Notes: generated by a model from the letters alone, not told the origin. Shown: positions 52,640 through 61,456, counted from the stretch's first letter. The stretch is 64,000 nt of DNA from Thermoleophilaceae bacterium (GCA_040901445.1 JBBDYQ010000015.1:186001-250000); one strand, 5' to 3'. Made by a program: numbers and translations.

Positions 52640-53626
52640 ATGCGCAGGACCCTCGCCCCCCTCCTGGCGGCCCTCGCCCTTCCCGCCTCCGCCGCGGCGG
52701 CCATGCCCGTCGGCAGCGGCGGCGTGCCCGCCGGCGACCCGCCTGCGTCATCCGGCGAGGCATCGGTGCCGGCCGGCACCGGCGGCACGGCCGTCGGCGA
52801 GACCCCGCCGCCATCCCGCGGCGAGCGCCCGCGACGGCGCACCCCGCGCCGCCCGCGCTCGTCGGGGCGCCCCGTCCTGCGCAGCTTCGCCCTGAGCACC
52901 CGCCGCTTCTACGTCTACGGCGCCCGTGCGCGTGTGACGTTCGAGATCGCGGACCGCTCGCGCGAGGTGCGCGTCAAGCTGGTGGTGCGCCGGGCGGGCT
53001 CGCGCAAGGCCGCGGCGGCGATCGACCTCGGTGACCGCCGCACCGGGGTGGCACATCGGGTGAGCCTCGACGGCTTCGTGGACGGCAGGGCTCTGCCCCA
53101 GGGCCCGCTCGACCTGCGGCTCTCGGCGCGCGACCCGGGCGGGAAGACGCTGCGGGCGAGCGCTCGCGCGAGTGTCTCGCAGCAGCTCGAGCTCTACTGG
53201 CACCGCTTCCCGCTGCCCGGCAGCTTCAGCTACGGCGGCGACGGCTCGCGCTTCGGGGCGGGCCGCGAGGGCCACTCCCACCAGGGCCAGGATCTCAGCG
53301 CGCCCGAGGGCACGCCGGTGGTGGCGCCGCGCGGCGGAGTCGTGCAGACCGTGGCCTACCAGGCGGCCGGCGCCGGCCACTACGTGATCCTCGACGGCGC
53401 CGGTGAGGACCGCGACTACGCCTTCATGCACCTGCAGACCGGCTCGATCCGCGTGCGCGAGGGCCAGCGCGTGCGCACGGGGCAGCTGCTGGGCGCGGTG
53501 GGCAGCACGGGCGCGTCGTCGGGCCCGCACCTGCATTTCGAGGTGTGGGAGGACGGCGGCTGGTACGAGGGCGGCAGCCCGGTGGACCCGCTGCCCTATC
53601 TGCGCCGTTGGGACGCCTGGAGCTGA
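52640..53626 (+). CDS. Exported M23 (LytM-type) metallopeptidase-domain protein
   Basis: This 328-residue protein has a signal peptide (MRRTLAPLLAALALPASAAA), a Pro/Gly/Arg-rich spacer and a beta-domain. A C-terminal LytM/M23 domain has the zinc motifs HSHQGQDLSAPEG and GPHLHFEVW, and the partner YAFMHLQ. Intact ligands suggest cell-wall peptide cleavage, although the first motif reads HxxxD as in active enzymes. A GAGGA ribosome site lies just before the ATG. It is convergent with the lipoprotein gene (6-base gap). Confidence 0.88.
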   Translation: MRRTLAPLLAALALPASAAAAMPVGSGGVPAGDPPASSGEASVPAGTGGTAVGETPPPSRGERPRRRTPRRPRSSGRPVLRSFALSTRRFYVYGARARVTFEIADRSREVRVKLVVRRAGSRKAAAAIDLGDRRTGVAHRVSLDGFVDGRALPQGPLDLRLSARDPGGKTLRASARASVSQQLELYWHRFPLPGSFSYGGDGSRFGAGREGHSHQGQDLSAPEGTPVVAPRGGVVQTVAYQAAGAGHYVILDGAGEDRDYAFMHLQTGSIRVREGQRVRTGQLLGAVGSTGASSGPHLHFEVWEDGGWYEGGSPVDPLPYLRRWDAWS

Positions 53627-53632
53627 CCCGCC

Positions 53633-55108
53633 CTAAAGCTGGAGGTCGAGGGTGAAGCGGCCGCGCAGGCCGCCGTCGCCGCCCGCGATCGAACCGGTGA
53701 GCAGCGCCGGCGGCAGGTCGATGTCCAGCGCCCCGGCAATGCCGCCGAGCTCGGAGAGGAGCATCTCGGCGAGCCGGCCGGCGTCGAGGCGCACGACCAC
53801 GGCCCCCTCGGCGCCCTCCACCTGCTGCGGCTGCTCCGAGGCGAGGTCCGCGGCGCGGCGCGAGTCGTTGGCGAGCACGAAGACATCGTCCACGACGCCG
53901 TACACGATGCCCTCACCACCCTCGCCGGCCACGGCGTAGAAGTCCTCTCCCGAACGCGGCCGGGCGACCCCCACCTCGCCCAGCCCGGCCCCCTCCGCGA
54001 AACTCGGGATCACCCGCACCAGCCGCTCCAGGGTGCGCTCGAATGCCTGCGGGTTGGCCAGCTCGGAGCGGACCGCGAAGTTGCCCTCGAGGTCGATGGC
54101 GACCGACGTGTCGCCCGTGAACTGGCCGACCAGATCTCGGTCCAGGTCCACGTCCAGCCCCTGGGCGATCTGCCGCTTGGCCGTCTCGAACTGGGCGAAG
54201 CCCTCGGGCGACACGGCCTGCGCGACGGCCTCGGCGAAGGACACGATCTGGGCGGGGTCGCGGATGCCGGCCCCGATCTCGCCCTCCTGCCCGATCACCG
54301 GCGGCGCCTCGTCGCCCGAGGCGATCGGCAGCTGCTCCTCGCCGAGCTCGCCGTCGCCCGTGTTGAGGGCGAAGTCGATGGCCACGCTGCCGTCCTCGAT
54401 GGTCGCGGTGGCGGCGAACGTCTCCAGCGCGTCCACGAACGGGACGCGGCGAGCCGTGGCGGTGGCGGGATCGGATTCGAGCAGAGCGCCGACGTTGCCG
54501 TAGATGCGCGCGGCCGCGTCGTCGGGCAGGTCATCGAAGGCGTCCTCGACGTCATCCTCGCGCAGGCGGTCGTCCTCGCCGCGCTGCTCCAGGGCGGCCC
54601 GGAGCTGCTCCTCGCTGTCTGAGAGCACGAGCACGTCGTCGTTCACGGCGATGAACGTGCCATCGTCGCGGTAGAGGGTGGCGCCCTCTGCCTCGCCGGC
54701 CTCCTCGGTGCCTTTTTGGGCGAGGTCCTCGAGCTTGTCGGCGTCGTCGGTCTGGAGCGCGGCCACGAAGCCCTCGACGTCGTCCGCCAGCAGGCTGCGC
54801 GGATCCGCGATGCCCACCACGGCCTCGTTGCCCAGCAGCGGCTCGATGTCCTCCTCGAAGTCCACGTCGCCACCCTCGAAGCGCTGCTGGAGCTGCTGCA
54901 GCAGGATCGGGCCGAAGGGCAGGTCGCGCGCGGTCTCCTCCGCCGCCTGGGCCTGGTCGCCCTCGAGGTCGGTGGAGACGATCAGCGCGAGCGGGGCGTC
55001 CTCGGGCAGATAGCCGAGCGCCTCGTCGAGCGGGCTGTCGGCGTCGGAGCCGCCGCAGCCGACGATGGCCAGGCAGGCGGCGGCGAGAGTGGCGGCGAAT
55101 CGGCTCAC
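53633..55108 (-). CDS. Lipoprotein of the DUF3352 type
   Basis: This 491-residue protein starts at a GTG and has a lipobox ending at C18 (LAIVGCGGSD). The body alternates 'ALIVSTDLEGDQ', 'EDIEPLLGNEAVVGI' and 'DGTFIAVNDDVLVLS' segments typical of DUF3352 proteins, which are acidic beta-rich and of unknown function. It should be anchored on the outer face of the cytoplasmic membrane. A TACCCT box lies 12 bases before the start. Confidence 0.8.
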   Translation of the reverse strand: MSRFAATLAAACLAIVGCGGSDADSPLDEALGYLPEDAPLALIVSTDLEGDQAQAAEETARDLPFGPILLQQLQQRFEGGDVDFEEDIEPLLGNEAVVGIADPRSLLADDVEGFVAALQTDDADKLEDLAQKGTEEAGEAEGATLYRDDGTFIAVNDDVLVLSDSEEQLRAALEQRGEDDRLREDDVEDAFDDLPDDAAARIYGNVGALLESDPATATARRVPFVDALETFAATATIEDGSVAIDFALNTGDGELGEEQLPIASGDEAPPVIGQEGEIGAGIRDPAQIVSFAEAVAQAVSPEGFAQFETAKRQIAQGLDVDLDRDLVGQFTGDTSVAIDLEGNFAVRSELANPQAFERTLERLVRVIPSFAEGAGLGEVGVARPRSGEDFYAVAGEGGEGIVYGVVDDVFVLANDSRRAADLASEQPQQVEGAEGAVVVRLDAGRLAEMLLSELGGIAGALDIDLPPALLTGSIAGGDGGLRGRFTLDLQL

Positions 55109-55148
55109 GAGCGGCGAGGAAGGGTAGCGGCCGGCAACCCGAACGGAG

Positions 55149-55532
55149 TCAATCGCCCGGCGGGCGCTCGATCAGCTCGATGCGGTAGCCGTCGGGGTCG
55201 CGCACGAAGCAGAGGCGCGACCCGCCCTCGCGGACCGTGTACGGCGGCTTCTCCGGCTCGATGCCCTGCTCGGCGAGCCGCTCGAGCGCGCCGTCGATGT
55301 CCTCGACCGTGACGGCGATGTGGTTGTAGCCCGTGCCGAGCTCGTAGGAGTCGACGCCGTGGTTGTAGGTCAGCTCCAGGCGCGCGCCGTCGCCGGGCAG
55401 GCCCATGAAGACGTTGACGGCCTCGTCGCGGATGGGCATCCGCGCGAGCTCCTCGAACCCGAGCCGGGTGTAGAAGTCCACCGAGCGATCGATGTCGCCG
55501 ATGCGGTAGCAGGTGTGGATCAGCTGGCTCAT
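55149..55532 (-). CDS. gloA: Lactoylglutathione lyase-like (VOC) protein, glyoxalase I type
   Basis: This 127-residue VOC protein has two beta-alpha-beta-beta-beta units with metal-ligand-like residues His6 (LIHTCYRIGD), Glu in LELTYNHG, His in GYNHIAVTVEDID and Glu in YRIELIERP. The ELTYN-GVD-YELGTGY-HIA block is specific for glyoxalase I rather than methylmalonyl-CoA epimerase. Actinobacteria usually lack glutathione, so the physiological thiol is uncertain. A TAAGGT box lies 8 bases before the ATG. Confidence 0.85.
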   Translation of the reverse strand: MSQLIHTCYRIGDIDRSVDFYTRLGFEELARMPIRDEAVNVFMGLPGDGARLELTYNHGVDSYELGTGYNHIAVTVEDIDGALERLAEQGIEPEKPPYTVREGGSRLCFVRDPDGYRIELIERPPGD

Positions 55533-55540
55533 CGGAGGCG

Positions 55541-55557
55541 ACCTTAGCGGCTACCAT
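55541..55557. promoter_or_regulatory. Divergent -10 boxes for the glyoxalase and tRNA-Phe genes
   Basis: Minus-strand TAAGGT (55541-55546) lies 8 bases before the glyoxalase ATG. Plus-strand TACCAT (55552-55557) lies 29 bases before the tRNA, a reasonable distance for a short 5' leader removed by RNase P. Confidence 0.4.
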
Positions 55558-55586
55558 CCGCGTCCGCGGCCGGGGCGGCCGCCTCT

Positions 55587-55659
55587 GGCGAGGTAGCTCA
55601 GTTGGTAGAGCACACGACTGAAAATCGTGGTGTCGCCGGTTCGATTCCGGCCCTCGCCA
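55587..55659 (+). tRNA. trnF: tRNA-Phe (GAA)
   Basis: A 73-base cloverleaf: acceptor GGCGAGG pairs with CCTCGCC, D-arm GCTC/GAGC, anticodon stem CACGA/TCGTG with loop CTGAAAA (anticodon GAA), T-arm GCCGG-TTCGATT-CCGGC, discriminator A. The terminal CC of CCA is the acceptor's end but full CCA is not encoded. tRNA genes of this type are frequent integration targets, and an integrase remnant follows. Confidence 0.97.
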
Positions 55660-55808
55660 TTTTCGCGAAGGGCGTCCGTTTGCAGGCCTTTGTCTGCATC
55701 GGAGGCCACTGGCAGAGGCCGTAGGAGGGGCGGGTGTAAACACGGGGTAAACGCCCGGCTCGCCGCTCCGGCGCCGGATCGAGCAGTTCACCGCGCCTTC
55801 CGGGGACG

Positions 55809-56099
55809 ATGGACACCGATCCGCCGCCTGCTGTGACGCTGAACGTCCCGTTCCCGCCTACGGTGATCGACACGATCGTCGCCCGCCTGGCAGAGCGTGC
55901 GGAGCGCTCGCAGCCGGCCGCGGTGGAGCGGTGGGTGGGCGTCGCGGACGTCGCGGCACACCTGGGCTGCAAGCGCCAGCGGATCTACGACCTCTACCGA
56001 CGCAAGTGCAACGGCATCCCACACCGCAAAGAGGGCGGGCGGCTCCTGTTCAGGCTGTCGGAGATCGATCGCTGGATCGAGAGCGGCCATGCCGCGTGA
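55809..56099 (+). CDS. Excisionase/MerR-like DNA-binding protein
   Basis: This 96-residue protein ends with WVGVADVAAHLGCKRQRIYDL, then a basic linker and LLFRLSEIDRWIESG, the winged-helix pattern of HTH_17 excisionase-type proteins. The N-terminal 45 residues are not conserved and may belong to an earlier mis-set start. Placement between tRNA and integrase supports a recombination-directionality role. The frame is intact although the integrase is broken. Confidence 0.72.
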   Translation: MDTDPPPAVTLNVPFPPTVIDTIVARLAERAERSQPAAVERWVGVADVAAHLGCKRQRIYDLYRRKCNGIPHRKEGGRLLFRLSEIDRWIESGHAA

Positions 56100-56160
56100 A
56101 CGCGCGGACGCCGGACTCAGCCCTCTTCGGCTCGTCTCGGACCTTCAGAAGGAGGCCGAG

Positions 56161-57342
56161 GTGGCAAGCACTGCCAAGACGAAGAAGACGAACACGCCGG
56201 GCGTGTACCGCCGCGGCGACAGGTACCTCTACACGTACCGGTTGGAGGGCCGCCAACGCTGGGGGACGGCCGATCCGCTGGACGAAGCCCGCCGATCCAA
56301 GCGGCACGCCGAAGCGGACGCCGACCGCGGCGAGCTGCGCGACCTCTCGCGCGTGCGGTTCGGCGAGTTCGCACTCGACTGGATAATCACGTACCAGGGC
56401 CGCACCTCTGCGGGGTTCCGCGAGTCCACTCGCCGCAGCTACCGCCAGATGCTCACCGACCGGGTGATCCCCTACTTCGACGGGGAGCGACGGTTGCATC
56501 TCGCCGAGATCCAGCCGCGCGACGTCAAGACCTTCGTCCGCTGGCTGATCGAGCAGGAGGATCCGCGACGCCCCGGGCGGCTGCTGTCGAAGTCCACGAT
56601 CCGGCAGCACGTCGCCGTGCTGCGAGCGCTGCTCGGCGACGCGATGGAGGAGGGGGCGATCCGCACCAATCCTGCGGCTGGCGTTCGCGTCTCAGTACCG
56701 GAGGGGGACGGCACCGGCCGGGAGCCCGCCACGAGCGGCGCGCGCTGTCCATCGGCGAGCTGCAGAGGCTGCTGACTGAGGTGCCCGCGGACTGGCGACT
56801 GTTCTTCGAACTGCTCACCCACACGGGCCTCCGCATCGGCGAGGCGGTCGAGCTGCGCTGGTGACGCGACCTCATCCTCACGAACGTGCCGTACGTCAAG
56901 GTGCGCTGGCAGTTCGCGGACGGGCGGGTTTGCGAGCCGAAGACCCGTTACGGCAAGCGCGACATCCCACTCGCGACCGGGCTCGTTCGCAGGCTCGCAG
57001 CCGTTCAGCCACCCGCGGGCTGAAGGCAAGCTCGCGTTCACGACCACGACCGGAACCAGGCTGAACCGCCACAACCTCTACCGCGACGTGTTGGGGCCCG
57101 CGGCTCAGCGCGCCGGCCTCGAGTGGGTGACACTCCACGCTTTCCGCCACACGTGCGCCTCGCTTCTGTTTGCGCCGGTGGAGCACGGCGGCGGTGGGAA
57201 GAACGTCAAGCAGGTGCAGGAGTGGCTCGGCCACCACTCGCCCGCCTACACGCTCAAGGAGTACGTCCACCTCATCGACTCCGGCGTCGGTGACGCCAGC
57301 TTCCTTGACACCGCTACGGCTGAGGGACCTTCGGTTCCGTAG
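56161..57342 (+). pseudogene. Tyrosine recombinase (integrase), frameshifted
   Basis: The gene starts at a GTG with AGAAGGAGG upstream and reads the arm- and core-binding domains in one frame to about 56710. It continues in another frame from about 56720 (SIGELQRLLTEVPADW) with an in-frame TGA at 56862-56864. It returns to the first frame after about 57022 to its end at 57342. The catalytic residues are all recognisable across frames: Arg in THTGLRIGEAVELRW, His-Arg in HAFRHTCAS, His in LGHHS, Tyr in YTLKEYVHL. Two compensating frameshifts and one stop show it is inactive. Confidence 0.85.
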
Positions 57343-57502
57343 TCTGGAGAGCGGTGGAGGCCTACGCCTCCGTCTGGTTGGACCGGGTTGCTTTGGCCGG
57401 GTGTGGGACGAAGCTCGGGACGAACTTGCTGCCCGATGCCGGCTCCGGGGCAAGCGCCGCTTCGAGAGGGCCGGGCGAGGAACGCAAAGCAGCGCCTTGC
57501 CC

Positions 57503-57772
57503 TCATGGGCCCTCGCTCCCCGCGACCCGCTCCGGTCGACTCGGCCGCTCGTAGGCCGCCTTCCATACCTGCTTGGTGCGGTGGAGGAGGGAGCGCCACT
57601 CCTCGATCCCGGGCATCGCCTGGGGCAGCGAGCGAAGCGTGCGCGACCAGGCGTCCTCGAAGGGGTGGCCTCGGTCGCGGTAGAGCCGGAGCATCGCCCG
57701 CACGTCGCTGGCGGGCGACGGCGTGTCGACGAGCTCGAGCAGCGAGGGGCCGCCGAACCCTCCACGGTCCAC
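57503..57772 (-). CDS. Possible small hypothetical protein
   Basis: This 89-residue frame (GTG start) contains DVRAMLRLYRDRGHPFEDAW and EEWRSLLHRTKQVWKAAYERP, a helical pattern resembling small uncharacterised actinobacterial proteins. Overlapping frames on both strands are also open, so it could be spurious. No ribosome site or -10 box is obvious. The 160 bases between the integrase remnant and this frame show nothing else. Confidence 0.35.
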   Translation of the reverse strand: MDRGGFGGPSLLELVDTPSPASDVRAMLRLYRDRGHPFEDAWSRTLRSLPQAMPGIEEWRSLLHRTKQVWKAAYERPSRPERVAGSEGP

Positions 57773-57856
57773 GGCCGGCGGCGCGTGCCCCTCTGACGGC
57801 GCTCATCGCAGCGGTCGCTCGTTCGCTCCGCGGGCCGTGGCAGGCTTCGGCGGCGT

Positions 57857-58354
57857 ATGAGCCGGCCGGTGGACTTGATCGCGGAGGCGCGTCGTCAATG
57901 GGAGCGGCGCTGGGGGAGCGGCTCGGCGGTGCCGATGGCGGCGGTGACGTCGATCATGCGCGTCGAGCAGGTCCTGATGGCCGAGCTCAACGAGCTGTTG
58001 AAGCCGTTCGATCTCACGTTCCCGCGCTACGAGGCGCTGATGCTGCTGTCGTTCTCCCAGCGAGGAGAGTTGCCACTGGGCAAGGTCGGCGAGCGCCTGC
58101 AGGTCCACCGCACCAGCGTCACGAACACCGTCGACCGCCTGGAGGCGTCCGGTTATGTGCGCCGCAAGCCCCATCCCGAGGACCGCAGGACCACGCTGGC
58201 CGAGGTCACTCCGGCGGGGCGCCGGACGGCGAAGCGGGCCACCGCCGTGCTCAACGAGGGGGCGTTCGCGCTTCGCGGGCTGTCGCGAGCGGAGACGCAG
58301 GAGCCCACGAGCCTGCTGCGGAAGGCCCGGGCGGCCGCCGGCGACTTCGAATGA
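57857..58354 (+). CDS. MarR-family transcriptional regulator
   Basis: This 165-residue protein has the MarR winged helix: LTFPRYEALMLLSFSQRGE, LPLGKVGERLQVHRTSVTNTVDRLEASGYV (read in parts), and the wing with RKPHPEDRRTTLAEVT. Helices at both ends form the dimer interface. Such regulators often control acyl-CoA or aromatic degradation genes and sense the substrate or its CoA ester. The convergent cluster from 58464 to the window edge is the natural candidate target, although it is not directly divergent. Confidence 0.88.
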   Translation: MSRPVDLIAEARRQWERRWGSGSAVPMAAVTSIMRVEQVLMAELNELLKPFDLTFPRYEALMLLSFSQRGELPLGKVGERLQVHRTSVTNTVDRLEASGYVRRKPHPEDRRTTLAEVTPAGRRTAKRATAVLNEGAFALRGLSRAETQEPTSLLRKARAAAGDFE

Positions 58355-58366
58355 CCCATAATGGAC

Positions 58367-58401
58367 GCCGGCGGGGCATCGATCTTCAGATGCCCGCCGG
58401 C
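58367..58401. terminator. Hairpin after the MarR gene
   Basis: GCCGGCGGGGCATC (58367-58380) pairs with GATGCCCGCCGGC (58389-58401) apart from one bulged G, around an 8-base loop. It is 13 bases after the MarR stop, between convergent genes. A smaller GCCTGC/GCAGGC hairpin follows before the B12 gene's end. Confidence 0.6.
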
Positions 58402-58463
58402 GCAGGAGGGATGTACTGCTATCCCCCGCCTGCCACCGAAGCAGCAGGCAGGCTTGACTGGGT

Positions 58464-58871
58464 TCAAGGCGCCGCCGCCATGCGGCTCGCCTCGCAGCGC
58501 AGGAAGACGCCGACGTCTTCGATCGAGCTGCCGCTTCTGAGCACGGCGGTTACGCCCAGGCGCTCGAGCTCGGCTGCGTCATCCGCGCGGATGGTTCCGC
58601 CGACCATCACGCGTACATCGCCGGCGCCCTTGGCGCGCAGCAGCTCGAGAATCCGGGGGACGAGCGCCATGTGGTCGCCCGAGAGGACGGAGATCGCAAG
58701 CCCGTCCGCGTTCTCCTGGATGACGGTCTCGACGATTCCGTCGGGGCGATCCTGAAGGTTGGCGTAGATCACCTCGACTCCGGCGTTGCGCAACAGGCGC
58801 GCGATGAGCTTCGCGCCGCGGTCGTCCCCGTCGGGCGGGAGGTTCGAGACCACGATGCGTGGTCTCTTCAC
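58464..58871 (-). CDS. Stand-alone B12-binding domain protein (mutase small-subunit-like), ligand His replaced
   Basis: This protein of about 135 residues has the B12-binding Rossmann-like fold of acyl-CoA mutase small subunits: RIVVSNLPPDGDDRGAKLIAR, AGVEVIYANLQDRPD, GLAISVLSGDHMALVP, VRVMVGGTIRADDAAELERLGV. The family's D-x-H-x-x-G motif reads D14-G-D16-D-R-G19, so Asp occupies the place of the cobalt-ligating His. The late Gly-Pro-Gly-Thr motif is also altered (RSGSSI). It may bind B12 differently, be inactive, or contain a one-base error (CAC to GAC). The GTG at 58871 fits family length; the frame is open to 59024. Confidence 0.8.
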   Translation of the reverse strand: MKRPRIVVSNLPPDGDDRGAKLIARLLRNAGVEVIYANLQDRPDGIVETVIQENADGLAISVLSGDHMALVPRILELLRAKGAGDVRVMVGGTIRADDAAELERLGVTAVLRSGSSIEDVGVFLRCEASRMAAAP

Positions 58872-59049
58872 GGATACGGCCTTGGCACGCGGTACTCCGA
58901 TAGTAGGAATGTCGCATAATGACGAGTTCCCGTTCACGCTCGTGGAGTCCGGCGCGGCGGCGGGCCCGGCCACCGAGGCCAGCGGGAGCTTCATGGCCTG
59001 ATGGCGTGAATGCCGGCGCAGCATCGAGGGAAGGCCGGCGCGACTCCGG

Positions 59050-60458
59050 TTAGATCACGCGCTCACACTTCTGCGCCACGTCGAGCAGTTCGCCGAACGT
59101 GCAGAGCTTCACGCGCGGGCGACCGGCCGACACACCCTCGGCACGCTCATGCTCATCGATCGCAAGCCACGCCTGGTAGTCCACGACCTCGATCATCCGC
59201 TCGGCGAGCAGGGGCTCGAGTGACTCGCGCGAGGGACCCACGGGCTCGGGGAGCACGCCCGCCTCGAGGTCCTCGAGGATCCGGTCAACGGTCTCCTGGG
59301 CGTCCCCCTTGTTCGTCCCGATGACTCCGGTGGGGCCACGCTTGATCCAGCCCACGACGAACTCGCCGGGACGGGGGCGGTTGCCGTCGAGCACCCGGCG
59401 GCCCTCGTTGGGGATCACGGAGCGGCGGTCGTCGAACTGCACGTTCGGCAGCGCGACGCCGCGGTACCCGATCGAACGGAACACGAGGCCGCACTCGAGC
59501 TGCTCGATCCGGTCAGTCGCGCGGGCACGCAACTCGCCGGAGCCGTCTCGGTAGAGCTCGTTGCGGACCAGGCGAATGCCCTCGACGCGCTCCGAGCCGA
59601 GGATCTCGGCAGGCGCGACGAGGAAGCGCAGGACTATCCGACGGCTCGTCCCGCGAACCTCACCCCTTGCGTACTCGTGCAGGATCTCGACGTTGCGCCG
59701 CGCGGTCGCATGGCCCTCGCCCTCGATCCACTCGGTGCTGAGCGGATCGGGCTCGCAGTCGAGCGGGTCGACGACGACGTCCGCGCCGGTCATCTCACCG
59801 AGCTCGAGCAGTTCGGGACTCGTGAATGCGGCCTGGGCGGGCGCCCGAGCAACACGACCTCGCGCACCGCGCTCTTTCGGAACGACTCGAGCGCGTGGTC
59901 GGCGACGTCGGTCTTGGCTAGCTGGTCGGGATGGGTCACGAGCATCCGCGCGACGTCCATCGCCACGTTCCCGTTGCCGATGACCACGGCGCGGTCGGCT
60001 GAGAGGTCGAAAGCCAGGCTGCGATAGTCGGGATCGCCGTTGTACCAAGCGACGAAGTCGGTGGCCGCCCAGCTTCCCGGCAGCTCTTCCCCTGGAATCC
60101 CGAGGCGCCGATCGGCCTGGGCACCGACCGCATAGACGACGGCGTGGTATCGGTCGCGCAACTCGTCGGCGGTCACATCGCGCCCGACCTCCACGTTGCC
60201 GTAGAACCGGAACTCGGGATGAGCCGCCGTCTTCTCGAACACACGACTTACGGACTTGATCTTCGGGTGGTCCGGCGCGACACCGCCGCGCACGAGTCCC
60301 CATGGCGTAGGCAGCCGGTCGTACATGTCTATCTGCACGGCGCGCGCGTCGTCGCGCAGGAGGTGCCCGGCCGTGTAGAAGCCCGATGGACCCGAACCGA
60401 CGATCGCGACGCGGAGGGGGTACTCGACGGATCCCGGACGTGCTTGGCCGGTCTTCAC
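59050..60458 (-). pseudogene. fprA: Ferredoxin/adrenodoxin-NADP+ reductase (FprA type), frameshifted
   Basis: The N-terminal part (60458 to about 59845) has the FAD motif [17 protein letters not shown] and the NADP motif [16 protein letters not shown]. The C-terminal part, in another frame from about 59840 to 59050, resumes at [16 protein letters not shown] and has GYRGVALP and GWIKRGPTGVIGTNK. The family reads 'VLLGRRGPAQAAFT' here, so about seven bases seem missing near 59833-59847 in a GGGCGGGCGCCC stretch. All domains are otherwise complete, so either the gene died recently or this is an assembly/sequencing error. It would pass electrons from NADPH to ferredoxin. Confidence 0.78.
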
Positions 60459-60506
60459 GGCAAGGCCCCTTGGGTCTCGGGCCGCCCACGCATAGCCATG
60501 GGCCTA

Positions 60507-61427
60507 CTAGCCCCCAAGCGTGACCTGGACCGCGTTCGGGGGTGGGCCGGGCGCGGAGCCGCGTGAGTCGTCGAGGAAGGCCGCGACGTCGTCAGCTGAC
60601 GGCGGTCCCTCCGTGAACTTCGACTCATGGTCGATCGTGTAAGGCGTGATGGTCTGGAGCACACCACCTCCCACGACCAGGATCTGACCGCTATAGCGTC
60701 CGCCCTCCGCGGAGGCGAGAAAGGTGATGACGGGAGCCACGAACGCCGGATCCCAAGTGTCGTAGCCGTCGGCCTTCGGGAACGCGTCGCCGAACGTGCC
60801 GACAGTCATGCGCGTACGAGCGCGGGGAGCGATCACATTCGAAGTCACGCCATACCGGCCCAACTCTCCCGCCGCGGTGATCCCAAACGACGCGATGCCG
60901 CCCTTCGCCGCGGCATAGTTCGTCTGGCCTGGATTCCCGTAAAGGCCGGCCTCTGACGTGAAGCAGAACAGCCGACCGTACACCGGCTCGCCGGCCTCCT
61001 TGGACTTCGCGCGCCAGTAGGCGGCAGCCCCGCGGCTCACGGCGAAGTGCCCACGCATGTGCACGCCGATGATCGCGTCCCAGTCGTCCTCGCTCATCGA
61101 CACGAGCATCGAGTCACGCAGGATGCCCGCCGCGTTCACCACGATGTCGAGATCGCCGTACATGTCCACGGCGAGCGTTACCATCCGGGCGGCGGCGTCC
61201 GAGTCCACCACGTCCCCGTGATCGGCAATGGCCGAGCCTCCTGACGACTCGATCTCCTCCACAACCCGGCTCGCCGCGCGCGGGTCGCTGCCCTCGCCGT
61301 GCCAGTCGCCGCCGAGGTCGTTCACCACCACGCTCGCCCCCTCTGCGGCGAAGTCGATTGCGATCGCCCGTCCCAGGCCGTTCCCACCGCCGGTCACCAG
61401 CGCGACCCTCCCGTCGAGCATTCCCAT
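60507..61427 (-). CDS. Short-chain dehydrogenase/reductase (acyl-CoA dehydrogenase-type SDR)
   Basis: This 306-residue SDR has VALVTGGGNGLGRAIAID, VVNDLGGDWHGEG, VNAAGILRDSML and the Ser-Tyr-Lys set in FTSEAGLYGNPGQTNYAAAKGG. The NDLGG insertion and length are typical of the HSD17B4-like branch that oxidises 3-hydroxyacyl-CoA in steroid or fatty-acid pathways. GGAG lies 8 bases before the ATG at 61427. It sits 30 bases after the thiolase gene in a minus-strand operon, fitting consecutive beta-oxidation-type steps. Confidence 0.88.
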   Translation of the reverse strand: MGMLDGRVALVTGGGNGLGRAIAIDFAAEGASVVVNDLGGDWHGEGSDPRAASRVVEEIESSGGSAIADHGDVVDSDAAARMVTLAVDMYGDLDIVVNAAGILRDSMLVSMSEDDWDAIIGVHMRGHFAVSRGAAAYWRAKSKEAGEPVYGRLFCFTSEAGLYGNPGQTNYAAAKGGIASFGITAAGELGRYGVTSNVIAPRARTRMTVGTFGDAFPKADGYDTWDPAFVAPVITFLASAEGGRYSGQILVVGGGVLQTITPYTIDHESKFTEGPPSADDVAAFLDDSRGSAPGPPPNAVQVTLGG

Positions 61428-61456
61428 TCCGGTCTCCTTCCTGCCGTGTGAGCTGA

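Larger units (their letters stand above)
55587..57342 (+). mobile_element. Remnant of a tRNA-Phe-integrated element
   Basis: The tRNA-Phe 3' end is followed at 150 bases by an excisionase-like gene and a decayed tyrosine integrase, the standard left end of an integrative element. I see no second copy of the tRNA 3' sequence downstream to 58.5 kb, so the right end appears lost. The 149 bases from 55660 to 55808 hold no gene; they include GTGTAAACACGGGGTAAACG, a repeat of TAAAC that could be integrase or excisionase arm sites. Confidence 0.6.

Noticed and set aside
55149-55532. VOC protein as the missing methylmalonyl-CoA epimerase
   Set aside because: The ELTYNHGVD...YELGTGYNHIA block is that of glyoxalase I, not of the epimerase.
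57246-57806. 186-codon minus-strand frame covering the integrase end
   Set aside because: It overlaps the catalytic end of the integrase on the other strand and has no conserved pattern; the shorter frame at 57503-57772 is kept only as possible.
55660-58460. Second attachment site for the tRNA-Phe element
   Set aside because: I looked for copies of the tRNA 3' sequence (GGTTCGATTCCGG) and saw none; a computed search would be decisive.
58464-58871. This B12-binding protein as the small subunit of the mutase at 349
   Set aside because: It lacks the cobalt-ligand histidine and lies 57 kb away in another cluster; pairing would be guesswork.
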